A stretch of DNA of 64,000 bases, from assembly GCF_947497125.1 (NCBI RefSeq), contig NZ_CANMFI010000007.1:1-64000 (forward strand). Reading direction: 5' to 3'. A program made the position numbers and the translations under genes. Every line of letters starts with the position of its first letter. Position 1 is the stretch's first letter. The notes beneath the pieces were generated by a model. That model saw nothing but the letters and a program-made list of their open reading frames with translations. It made no database searches and was not told the DNA's origin. Below are positions 45,700 through 53,597 of this stretch, piece after piece. This stretch comes from an uncultured Polaribacter sp. Its GTDB lineage: Bacteria > Bacteroidota > Bacteroidia > Flavobacteriales > Flavobacteriaceae.

Positions 45700-46287
45700 T
45701 CACCTAATAAAATAGAAAAAGAAAAATAGATAAATCCATAGCACATCTACAAAATGCCAAAAGATTGCACCAAGTTCAAAACCAAGCATATTGTCTGATT
45801 TGTATTTGTATTTAAAATGATTATAAATAACAACAAATAGCACTATTAACCCAGCAATTAGGTGTAAAACGTGCATAAAAGTAATGCCAATTATAAACGA
45901 TGTAGATACGGTACTTTCTGGTCCTGTAAAAAATAAGCCTGCATTTTTAAGTTGATTAAAGCCTACATATTGTTGCCAAACAAAACCAACTCCTAATACA
46001 AAGGTTAGTACAACTAAAACTAAAGAAAGTTGTCTTTTATCTTCTTTTAAGAATTTTTGCGATAGCAAAAGAGTAATACTACTAGCTACTATAAATGCGG
46101 TACTTGTGTAAAACGCTAAGGGCAAATCGAAAGTAACCCAATCGTCTCTGTTCATACTAATTACATAGGCACTTGTTAAACCAGCAAAAAACATTACCAT
46201 ACTTATCATTGAAACCCATAACATCGGTTTTAAAGATTTTTTCTTTGCTAAGCTTAACTCTTCTTGTAATGTTTGTTCTTTTATCAT
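45700..46287 (-). CDS. Cytochrome c oxidase subunit III (short form)
   Basis: Short COX3/CyoC-type protein, 195 residues with five membrane helices. The family motifs are FMHVLHLIAGLIVL and the C-terminal GAIFWHFVDVLWIYLFFFFY. The ORF is open to ATG 46311, but ATG 46287 (MIKEQTLQ) starts 5 bp after the ctaB stop and fits relatives better. It lies beside the longer subunit III gene, so two paralogues are present in tandem. Confidence 0.92.
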   Translation of the reverse strand: MIKEQTLQEELSLAKKKSLKPMLWVSMISMVMFFAGLTSAYVISMNRDDWVTFDLPLAFYTSTAFIVASSITLLLSQKFLKEDKRQLSLVLVVLTFVLGVGFVWQQYVGFNQLKNAGLFFTGPESTVSTSFIIGITFMHVLHLIAGLIVLFVVIYNHFKYKYKSDNMLGFELGAIFWHFVDVLWIYLFFFFYFIR

Positions 46288-46291
46288 AAGG

Positions 46292-47194
46292 TTAGTGTGA
46301 AAATTTATCAATTACGTAAACTATTTGAACAATAGTAATATATAATACACTAGACAACATAAGTTTTCTAGCATCTGTATTTTCTTCAGATTTATAAAGT
46401 TTAATAGCATAATACAACATAAAAACACCTAAAAGAGCTACTATTACAGCTGTTAAAGGGTGTATGTAAAAACTACCCGATACTTTTAAAACTGGTGCAA
46501 TTGAGACCAATATCATTACAATCGTGTAAAAAATAATTTGTTTTACAGCACCTTTGTCTTTCGTGTTCATTGGTAACATATAAAAACCTGCTTTTTTATA
46601 TTCTTCATATTGCAACCAACCAATAGACCAAAAATGTGGAAATTGCCAAAAGAACTGAATCATAAATAAAAAACCGGCTTCAATACCAAATTGATCTGTT
46701 GCAGCTACCCAACCTAACATAAAAGGAATAGCACCAGGGATAGCACCTACAAATACGGCTAAGGGTGTTACTGGTTTTAAAGGTGTGTAAACACTAGTAT
46801 ATAAAAAAATAGAAATGGCGCCAAATAAAGCAGTTTTAGGGTTGATGCTGTATAGAACTGCAATACCACTTATGGTTAAAATAATGGCAATTGTTAGCGC
46901 AACATTTACAGACATTCTACCGGTTGGTAAGGGTCTGTTTTGTGTGCGTTTCATTAACTTATCGGTTTCTTTTTCTATAATTTGATTGAAAGCATTAGAG
47001 GCACCTACCATAAAAAAACCACCAATTGCAAGTAAAATTAATGTTGTATAGTTAATACTTTTTACTGCTAAAAGATATCCGGCAACAGAAGAGAAAACCA
47101 CACTTAAAGACAAGCCAACTTTTGTAAGTTGCTTTAAGTCTGAAATGATTGCTTTCATAGTTGTTTTTTGATATGTAATTACTGATGAGTTCAT
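46292..47194 (-). CDS. ctaB: Heme O synthase (protoheme IX farnesyltransferase)
   Basis: UbiA-type prenyltransferase that adds farnesyl to heme B. About nine membrane helices. The first substrate motif is in NAFNQIIEKETDKLMKRTQNRPLPTGRM (Asn, Glu, Asp and Arg residues of the active loop, a flavobacterial variant of NDxxDxxxD); the second is the LPMNTKDKG loop. It leads the oxidase gene group and feeds CtaA. Two ATGs are possible, 47194 and 47158; a -7 TATCTTTG (47219-47212) upstream fits the longer form. Confidence 0.95.
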   Translation of the reverse strand: MNSSVITYQKTTMKAIISDLKQLTKVGLSLSVVFSSVAGYLLAVKSINYTTLILLAIGGFFMVGASNAFNQIIEKETDKLMKRTQNRPLPTGRMSVNVALTIAIILTISGIAVLYSINPKTALFGAISIFLYTSVYTPLKPVTPLAVFVGAIPGAIPFMLGWVAATDQFGIEAGFLFMIQFFWQFPHFWSIGWLQYEEYKKAGFYMLPMNTKDKGAVKQIIFYTIVMILVSIAPVLKVSGSFYIHPLTAVIVALLGVFMLYYAIKLYKSEENTDARKLMLSSVLYITIVQIVYVIDKFSH

Positions 47195-47269
47195 AGTACA
47201 AAACTAGTTTGCAAAGATATTTGATAATTATGACTTTACCATAGTTTTTTACTAGCTTTTATATCAAAA

Positions 47270-47341
47270 AAAACCCACTCAATAAATTGAGTGGGAAAAT
47301 TGCTATGAAAAAGAAAAAGTGCGATTTACTTAAAAATCGCA
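47270..47341 (-). terminator. Tandem terminators of the remB unit
   Basis: Two hairpins in series: TGCGATTT/AAATCGCA (47320-47341) and CCCACTCAA/TTGAGTGGG (47274-47295), the second followed by eight T residues on the minus strand. They lie 50-120 bp past the stop at 47393. Confidence 0.85.
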
Positions 47342-47392
47342 TCCAAATATAGTTAATTATTTTTATTTTTTCAAAATATCTTTTCAAAAAAA

Positions 47393-49459
47393 TTAAAAAT
47401 CAAAATACCAATTAAATAAGTCTGCCCTAATACCAACTGTAAACCAAACATTTGTGCCAGATGGATAACTTGTTAAATTTGTTTCTGATGAAAAATTTCG
47501 ATACGACAAGTTGGCGAAAAGATTGGTATTGTTGGCTGGGTTTATCAAATAATTAGCTTGTAAGTCTGTTAAAAATACGTTTGCAGTGTTACCTTGTGCC
47601 AATTCGATACCACTATCTCCTAAACGATCATTATAAGATTGATAAATATCGCCACCATAACTAACTGTTTGATCTTCTAAATCGAATCCTTTTTTACCGA
47701 TAATTATTTTTGCACTTCCGCTCCAACGGTCTTTTTTATACCTTAAAATACCAATTGCTTCCCAAAAATTTGCACCCCATAAATGCCCTAAAGGTTGACT
47801 GTAGTTTCCGTAATTTAAAATAGGTGATTTATGAGCAAAAGTATAAGGGCGAGCTCTGTTATATTCTACTTGTAAAAATAAGTTGTCTACTTTAAAAGCG
47901 TTAAAATATTTAGCTCCTATTTGATAGGCAAATTTATGACGCCAATCGCTTAAGTCAGAAAAATTGCCCACAGAAAATTCATCGACCATTAATTGGGCAT
48001 ATAAAGATACTTTATTGTTTAATTTGTATTTACTGGTAAGCCCTACGATTGCATTTCCGGCATCTTCGCCTCTATTAAACTCTAAAGATCTATAAAATAA
48101 AATAGGATTAAAAAAACCAGCATCCATTCCGTTTTCTCCTGCAGAAATTGCTGTTTCAAAAAGACCAATATTCAGTTTTTTAGAAACATTAATACTTAAA
48201 TAGTGAGCCGCAACGTACTTTCTTGCATGTTCATTTGGGTTGCTTATTGCGCTTAAAGAAGGCTCTGTGTTCCACATCCAGATATTGGTATATTGTATTT
48301 TCCAAAAATCTACCTTCATTTTTAGATGAGTAGTTGGTGCAGAAACATCAGACAATATAAAAGAACGGTATCCATCACCAATAAAGTTTTTACCAGTACC
48401 AAACTGAAATTGCATGTGTTTGTTTGGTGTGTATGCAATGTAGGCTTCAGCTACAGGATAATCATGACTGTCTGTTTTAAACCCTTTTGTTTTGCCTCTA
48501 CCAGGTACTAATCCTTCAGAGTTTTTTGGTCTTACATTGGCCGCTCTATTGGTTATAAAACGATTTATATAATCTGCAAAACGACCCTGACTTTCATAAT
48601 AGCTTGTAGAAAATGAAATATTATTACCAATTTCTCCATTAATATTTATAATTCGAGAGTTGTTGTAAGTGTAGGCAACGTCAGAATTATCTTTACCCAA
48701 CTGAACATCAAACAAGGCATCAACAGTAAACCAATAATCTTTATTTTTTACTTGTATAAGGTGTTCGTTCCATATTTTTTTGCCTAACCAAGATTTTTTT
48801 TCAGGTTTTAAGAGTTTCTTTTTTTCTTCACTAAGGTTATAATATGGGCTAATTTCGTTAAAAGTATAAGGTTTAGAAGCGGAATGAGTACCATCTGCTT
48901 GGTGAAGTGCAAACTCATAGTCTACATAATTTCTGTGATTAAACGGAATGTTTAAATTGCTATTATGTTCTAAAAAAGTAGCGTCTGCAAGCTTTTTTTT
49001 AGCCACAGTTTCTATCAAACTTTCTTTTTTAATTTTTTTTGTTGATGTGGTATTTTCTGATATAAAATTGTCTGTTATTGGAAATTGAATTGGCAATTCG
49101 AATTTCATTTCAATAGCATGATTGTTGTAGGTTGCCGGTGCTACATCAGGAAATTTATCGAAAGCATTTTTAACAGCTGTTTTAATTTCATTGTAAGGGG
49201 TATTTATGTAGATTAATTTAAACGCTCCTTCTTTTGTAACAGTAAAAATAGCATTGGTAGTGGCTGTATAATTTTCTTTTTCTATAATAGCAGGTGTTTC
49301 AAAGTTCTCGAAAAATATTTTTTTTGTGTTAGTATAAAAACATTTTTCTATAGAGGCAACATCATTGTTTTTGCAATCACTAAAAGTGGGGTATTTCTCT
49401 GTTTGAGAAAAGAGACTTAAAGGAAACAATAGAGCTAAAAACAGGTATTTCTTTTTCAT
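47393..49459 (-). CDS. remB: Gliding motility protein RemB-like outer-membrane protein
   Basis: 688 residues from ATG 49459. Signal peptide (MKKKYLFLALLFPLSLFSQ), an N-terminal TonB-C-like region (about 45-115, TVTKEGAFKLIYINTPYNEIKTAV), then a capsule-assembly Wzi-like beta barrel (FTVDALFDVQLG to the end, VGIRADLFNWYFDF). That architecture is the RemB type linked to gliding in Flavobacterium johnsoniae. An earlier ATG at 49477 overlaps the previous gene; the chosen one starts 1 bp after its stop. The remB symbol rests on remembered architecture. Confidence 0.7.
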   Translation of the reverse strand: MKKKYLFLALLFPLSLFSQTEKYPTFSDCKNNDVASIEKCFYTNTKKIFFENFETPAIIEKENYTATTNAIFTVTKEGAFKLIYINTPYNEIKTAVKNAFDKFPDVAPATYNNHAIEMKFELPIQFPITDNFISENTTSTKKIKKESLIETVAKKKLADATFLEHNSNLNIPFNHRNYVDYEFALHQADGTHSASKPYTFNEISPYYNLSEEKKKLLKPEKKSWLGKKIWNEHLIQVKNKDYWFTVDALFDVQLGKDNSDVAYTYNNSRIININGEIGNNISFSTSYYESQGRFADYINRFITNRAANVRPKNSEGLVPGRGKTKGFKTDSHDYPVAEAYIAYTPNKHMQFQFGTGKNFIGDGYRSFILSDVSAPTTHLKMKVDFWKIQYTNIWMWNTEPSLSAISNPNEHARKYVAAHYLSINVSKKLNIGLFETAISAGENGMDAGFFNPILFYRSLEFNRGEDAGNAIVGLTSKYKLNNKVSLYAQLMVDEFSVGNFSDLSDWRHKFAYQIGAKYFNAFKVDNLFLQVEYNRARPYTFAHKSPILNYGNYSQPLGHLWGANFWEAIGILRYKKDRWSGSAKIIIGKKGFDLEDQTVSYGGDIYQSYNDRLGDSGIELAQGNTANVFLTDLQANYLINPANNTNLFANLSYRNFSSETNLTSYPSGTNVWFTVGIRADLFNWYFDF

Positions 49460-49460
49460 T

Positions 49461-50033
49461 TTATAATTTTGTAACAAGGTTGTTTTTTAATTGATACTTT
49501 TGGTTACTTTCTTTACAAGTTGCTATGTTGTTAGCATCAAAAGACAAGCGATGCCCATATTCGCTTACCCAACCTATTTGTTTAGATGGGTTTCCTACAA
49601 CCAATGCATAGGGTAAAATTTCTTTAGTAACAACACTACCAGCGCCAATAAAAGCAAACTCTCCAATAGTATTGCCACAAACAATAGTAGCATTTGCACC
49701 TATAGTTGCACCTTTTTTTACGAGGGTTTTTTGATATTCATTTTTTCTTTTAATGGCACTTCTTGGGTTAATTACATTTGTAAAAACCATAGATGGCCCT
49801 AAAAAAACATCATCTTCACAAATAACGCCGGTATAAATAGATACGTTATTTTGAACTTTTACATTTTTTCCTAAAATAACATTCGGAGAAACTACTACAT
49901 TCTGCCCAATATTACAAGCCTCACCAATGATGCAATTTGGCATTATATGGCTAAAATGCCAAATTTTAGTTTCTTTACCTATGCTACAATTGTCATCAAT
50001 AATAGCGGTATTATGTGCAAAGTATTCTTTCAA
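49461..50033 (-). CDS. Hexapeptide-repeat N-acetyltransferase (WbpD/WlbB-like)
   Basis: 190 residues of left-handed beta-helix with the hexapeptide pattern (IIGEACNIGQNVVVSPNVILG, KVQNNVSIYTGVICEDDVFLG). The FTNVINPRSAIKRKNEYQKTLVKKGATIGANATI stretch is typical of UDP-2-acetamido-3-amino-2,3-dideoxyglucuronate N-acetyltransferases. It should act in surface polysaccharide or glycan synthesis. The next gene, a Wzi-like barrel protein, fits an envelope setting; no other sugar genes are nearby. Confidence 0.88.
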   Translation of the reverse strand: MKEYFAHNTAIIDDNCSIGKETKIWHFSHIMPNCIIGEACNIGQNVVVSPNVILGKNVKVQNNVSIYTGVICEDDVFLGPSMVFTNVINPRSAIKRKNEYQKTLVKKGATIGANATIVCGNTIGEFAFIGAGSVVTKEILPYALVVGNPSKQIGWVSEYGHRLSFDANNIATCKESNQKYQLKNNLVTKL

Positions 50034-50034
50034 T

Positions 50035-50781
50035 TTAATAAGTGCTATTTATGTTTTTTTCTTTATTTAATATTTCTTTAGCGCTAGAAGTTCCTATTCT
50101 ATCGACTCCTAAATGAATCATTTTTGCAGCCATCTTGTAATCTTTTACACCACCTGCTGCTTTTACTTTTAATGGTTTTGCATTTTCAATAATTAATTTC
50201 ATTGCTTTTATTGAAGCTCCATTTGGTTTGTTGTTTTGTGTTTTATAAAACCCTGTTGACGATTTAACAAAAACCCGATCTGCACTTATTTCGCCAAAGG
50301 CATTCATTACAGTCTCTTTTATTAGTTGCGAAATTACAATTATTTCTTTATCTGATAATGCAGCAATTTCAATGATCCATTTTATGGTCTTGTTATTTTT
50401 TAGACAAAAACTTGTGCCTTTAGTCACTTCTTCTTTTACTAAAGAGTAGTTTTTTTGTTTAAAAGCATTGTAATTTATTACAAAATCTAATTCGTCTACG
50501 CCTAAATCAATTGCTTTCTTAGCTTCTTTTAACTTTTCATCAATTGTTAAGTTTCCTTCAGGAAAATCAATAACTGTTCCTATTAATGTTCTAGATTTTG
50601 CGGTGTCTAAAAGTTCTTTTACAAGTCTAATATATTCAGCCCGAATCATAATTAGTTTGTAATTGTATGCAATTGCTTCTTTGGTAAGTGTTTTAATTCT
50701 TAAAACAGTCTCTTGCTCAGAAATATCAGCTTGTTTTGCTGTTTTTAAATAAGTGGCATCTAAAAACGGATGTATTTTCAT
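50035..50781 (-). CDS. deoC: Deoxyribose-phosphate aldolase
   Basis: Class I aldolase cleaving 2-deoxyribose-5-phosphate to glyceraldehyde-3-phosphate and acetaldehyde. The Schiff-base lysine is in RVFVKSSTGFY, the proton-relay lysine in LKVKAAGGVKDY, and DFPEGN near residue 90 contributes the phosphate site region. 248 residues, complete. It is 1 bp from the acetyltransferase gene. Confidence 0.96.
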   Translation of the reverse strand: MKIHPFLDATYLKTAKQADISEQETVLRIKTLTKEAIAYNYKLIMIRAEYIRLVKELLDTAKSRTLIGTVIDFPEGNLTIDEKLKEAKKAIDLGVDELDFVINYNAFKQKNYSLVKEEVTKGTSFCLKNNKTIKWIIEIAALSDKEIIVISQLIKETVMNAFGEISADRVFVKSSTGFYKTQNNKPNGASIKAMKLIIENAKPLKVKAAGGVKDYKMAAKMIHLGVDRIGTSSAKEILNKEKNINSTY

Positions 50782-50822
50782 ATTACAAAAGTAACAAAAT
50801 CATACTTACAGAAAACAAAATA

Positions 50823-50840
50823 CCCAACCATTTGGTTGGG
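50823..50840 (-). terminator. Terminator of the second tonB gene
   Basis: CCCAACC/GGTTGGG stem with a 4-nt ATTT loop, then a T-rich tract on the minus strand. It lies 10 bp past the stop at 50851. Confidence 0.85.
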
Positions 50841-50850
50841 CATTAGGTGG

Positions 50851-51579
50851 TTAGTCTACTCTAAAAATAATGGGCAGTGTATATCGCACTCTTACAGGTT
50901 TATTTCTTTGTTTGCCAGGTGTAAAATTGGGTAGCTTGTTTAGTAGTTTAGTTGTTTCTTTTTTCAATTCTTTATGTGGAGCTCTAATTTTAATGTCTAT
51001 AACAGTTCCGTTTTGGTCAATTATAAACTGAGTTTGTATTTTATGAATTCCGCTATGCAAACCTAAATCATTTGCTAGGTTTGCGTTAAAATTACGAAGA
51101 ACAAATGCTTTCATTTTTCTATCAAAACATTTTTTATTTTCTTCTTTTGATAAGTTTTCACATCCTTTAAAAACGGGTGCTTCTTCAATATTTATAAAAG
51201 GCACATCTTCTATAATAGGCTCAAAATCATTAACTTCAACAATCTTATTCGCGTCAAATTTTAGCGAGGTAGGTTGCTCAATAACAGTTTCTATAACTGT
51301 ATTGTTACCTTTTTCAATGTTATCGATTATAATTTTTTTTACCTTATGAACTGTTGTTTTCGGAACTATTTTTGTTTCTTTTACAAAAACATAAGTTTCA
51401 TTTTGAGGAATATAGGCTTGCTCATTAAAATCATTTTTTAAAATAGCGACAGTTTGTTTTTCTGTTTGATATTCTAAAGAGATAAATACAATAAAGAGCA
51501 CTAGTACAAGGCCTAATTGAGTAAAAATGTTCGAAAATTTTTCTAGCTGTTTGTTGGGCACTTTTTTTACATTTTTCAT
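50851..51579 (-). CDS. Energy transducer TonB (paralogue 2)
   Basis: 242 residues from ATG 51579: cytoplasmic N-terminus aligned with paralogue 1 (KFSNIFTQLGLVLVLF versus NYSKIFMQIGLVLALF), a membrane anchor, a linker without Pro-rich repeats, then a TonB-C-like domain ending YTLPIIFRVD. The frame is open to 51630, but that start would lie inside the terminator hairpin of the upstream gene. Likely a diverged copy of the gene at 38207. Confidence 0.9.
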   Translation of the reverse strand: MKNVKKVPNKQLEKFSNIFTQLGLVLVLFIVFISLEYQTEKQTVAILKNDFNEQAYIPQNETYVFVKETKIVPKTTVHKVKKIIIDNIEKGNNTVIETVIEQPTSLKFDANKIVEVNDFEPIIEDVPFINIEEAPVFKGCENLSKEENKKCFDRKMKAFVLRNFNANLANDLGLHSGIHKIQTQFIIDQNGTVIDIKIRAPHKELKKETTKLLNKLPNFTPGKQRNKPVRVRYTLPIIFRVD

Positions 51580-51633
51580 AATAAGAGTGTTTTTAAGATT
51601 ATAACTACTTAAAAACAAAGAATGTGCCATAAA

Positions 51634-51661
51634 AAAAGCACCAAATTATTTTGGTGCTTTT
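51634..51661 (-). terminator. Terminator of the DUF3109 gene
   Basis: AAAAGCACCAAA (51634-51645) pairs with TTTGGTGCTTTT (51650-51661), 4-nt loop, T-run on the minus strand. It also excludes translation starts upstream of 51579 for the next gene. Confidence 0.88.
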
Positions 51662-51683
51662 TGTTTTTAGTTGATAAACTACA

Positions 51684-52259
51684 TTAATTTTTATTCAAAT
51701 GTTTTTGTGCTACTTTTTCTAGTTCTGCGTACCAATCTTCGCCAAATTTTCTTACTAGAGCCTGCTTTACAAATTTATAAACGGGCACTTGTAATTCTTT
51801 TCCTAGCGTGCAAGCGTCATCACAAATTTCCCATTTATGGTAATTTACCGCCGCAAACTCACTATAATCTTTAACCCTTACAGGATATAAATGGCAAGAA
51901 ATAGGTTTTTTCCAAGCTATTTCTCCAGAATTATAGGCTTCTTCAATACCACAAAGCGCTGTTTTTTTTTCATCAAAAATAACATAAGCACAATCGGCAT
52001 CATTAATTAAAGGGGTCTCTAACTCTCCCCATTCATTTTTTATCGAAGTACCTTGTTTTTCAATTTCTACAATTCCTTCTTTACGCAAAAAAGGTTTTAC
52101 TTTCGGATAAATCTCTTCTAGTATTTTAGCTTCCTCTAAATCTAATGGTGCACCAGCATCTCCATCTACACAACAAGCTCCTTTGCATGCAGATAAATTA
52201 CACACAAAATCTTTTTCTATAATATCTTCTGATACGATTGTTTTTCCTAGTTGAAACAT
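51684..52259 (-). CDS. DUF3109 family cysteine-rich protein
   Basis: 191 residues with many cysteines: Cys20, Cys25, Cys29, Cys30 in CNLSACKGACC, then CAYV, CGIEE, ISCHLYPVRV and CDDACTLG. The pattern resembles YkgJ-type metal-binding (Zn or Fe-S cluster) proteins. DUF3109 proteins are common in Bacteroidota, with no assigned function. A -7 element TATTTTTG lies upstream (52271-52264). Monocistronic. Confidence 0.9.
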   Translation of the reverse strand: MFQLGKTIVSEDIIEKDFVCNLSACKGACCVDGDAGAPLDLEEAKILEEIYPKVKPFLRKEGIVEIEKQGTSIKNEWGELETPLINDADCAYVIFDEKKTALCGIEEAYNSGEIAWKKPISCHLYPVRVKDYSEFAAVNYHKWEICDDACTLGKELQVPVYKFVKQALVRKFGEDWYAELEKVAQKHLNKN

Positions 52260-52342
52260 ACTGCAAAAATAGGCTATTTTTTTTCTTTAATTTTATGAAA
52301 AGTTGAATTTAGTTGCCTAATTTTGCACAAAAATAAAAAATT

Positions 52343-52924
52343 ATGAAATTTAATTTTCAAGAAATAATTACTGCATTTATGGTTTTGTTTGCAGTAATAG
52401 ACATCATTGGTAACATTCCAATTATTATCGATTTAAGAAAAAAAGTTGGGCATATTCAATCTGAAAAAGCTTCTATAATTGCGGGAATAATAATGATATT
52501 TTTTCTGTTTTTAGGAAAAAGTTTATTAAGCTTAATTGGTATAGACGTAAATTCTTTTGCGGTTGCAGGTGCTTTTATATTGTTTTTTATTGCATTAGAA
52601 ATGATTTTAGGAATTACACTTTATAAAGACGATTCTAGTTCTGGAACAATTACAGCTACTGTTTTTCCGCTGGCTTTTCCTTTAATTGCGGGTCCTGGTA
52701 GTTTAACAACGTTACTTTCTTTACGAGCAGAATTTTCTATAGAAAACATTATTGTTGCAGTACTTTTAAATGTAATTGTAATTTATGTTGTTTTAAAAAC
52801 TTCTGCAAAAATAGAGCGTATCATTGGTGCAACAGGTATTCAAATAATTAGAAAAGTATTTGGAGTCGTTTTATTAGCCATAGCCGTAAAATTATTTGCA
52901 GCCAATATTAAAATGTTATTCTAA
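52343..52924 (+). CDS. MarC family membrane protein
   Basis: 193 residues, six membrane helices with the internal duplication typical of MarC/YchE proteins. VFPLAFPLIAGPGSLTTLL is the family hallmark; the start MVLFAVIDIIGNIPI is standard. The former multiple-antibiotic-resistance label is not supported by work on MarC, so the function stays open. It begins after a -7-like TAATTTTG (52318-52325), and the next gene starts 2 bp after its stop. Confidence 0.93.
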   Translation: MKFNFQEIITAFMVLFAVIDIIGNIPIIIDLRKKVGHIQSEKASIIAGIIMIFFLFLGKSLLSLIGIDVNSFAVAGAFILFFIALEMILGITLYKDDSSSGTITATVFPLAFPLIAGPGSLTTLLSLRAEFSIENIIVAVLLNVIVIYVVLKTSAKIERIIGATGIQIIRKVFGVVLLAIAVKLFAANIKMLF

Positions 52925-52926
52925 AA

Positions 52927-53532
52927 ATGATTTTTGATGCTTTAATCATTGGTGGCGGTGTTTCTGGTTTGCAATGTGCTTTAGTTTTAGGTTCTGCAAA
53001 TAAAAAACCTTTTGCTTCTTTTAAAAAAGTAGGCATAATAATGCATCAAAAAACATCACACTTACAAAATGCGCTATTCAATAATGTTTTAGGACTTTCT
53101 CCTAAAAAATTAGGAAGCGATATTTTGATTGAAGGTAAAGAGCATTTGTCAAGTTTGTACCCATCTGTTTCACAAATAGACAATGAAAAAGTACTTGAGA
53201 TAGAAGATTTAAAAACCTCGTTTAAAATTATTACTAATAAAGAAACCTATGTTTCTAAAATTGTGGTGTTAGCTTTAAATTATGCAAAACCACTTTTAAT
53301 TAAAGGCTTAGAAAATTATATAGAACCACACAAGAAAGCCAATAAGGCCAAAGATAGAATTCAATTAAAAAACACAGATTATCTTATCAAACATAATTTG
53401 TATTGTTGCGGCACTATTGCAGGTGTTAGAAGTCAGTTTGCCATTGCTGCTGGTTCTGGAGCTAGTGTTGCTACCGATATTTTAACACTCTGGAATGACG
53501 GTAACCACACTAAAATTCATGATAAAATTTAA
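52927..53532 (+). CDS. Minimal FAD-binding pyridine-nucleotide-disulfide-like protein
   Basis: 201 residues, starting with a classical FAD-binding GxGxxG (LIIGGGVSGLQCA). The C-terminal half has the second FAD-contact segment (YCCGTIAGVRSQFAIAAGSGASVA), as in thioredoxin-reductase-like proteins, but the intervening NAD(P)H domain and the CxxC are missing. It is therefore a short flavoprotein with no obvious reductant-binding module. It starts 2 bp after marC. It is complete, not a frameshifted fragment: neither flank shows a continuing homologous frame. Confidence 0.8.
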   Translation: MIFDALIIGGGVSGLQCALVLGSANKKPFASFKKVGIIMHQKTSHLQNALFNNVLGLSPKKLGSDILIEGKEHLSSLYPSVSQIDNEKVLEIEDLKTSFKIITNKETYVSKIVVLALNYAKPLLIKGLENYIEPHKKANKAKDRIQLKNTDYLIKHNLYCCGTIAGVRSQFAIAAGSGASVATDILTLWNDGNHTKIHDKI

Positions 53533-53542
53533 GTTTCTATCA

Positions 53543-53573
53543 AAAAAAATCTAGCCAAAAGCTAGATTTTTTT
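53543..53573. terminator. Bidirectional terminator between the flavoprotein gene and glmS
   Basis: ATCTAGC/GCTAGAT stem (extended by A/T pairs) with CAAAA loop, A-run on the left and T-run on the right. It serves both converging genes. Confidence 0.88.
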
Positions 53574-53597
53574 ATTTTAAATTGTCAAATAACAACT

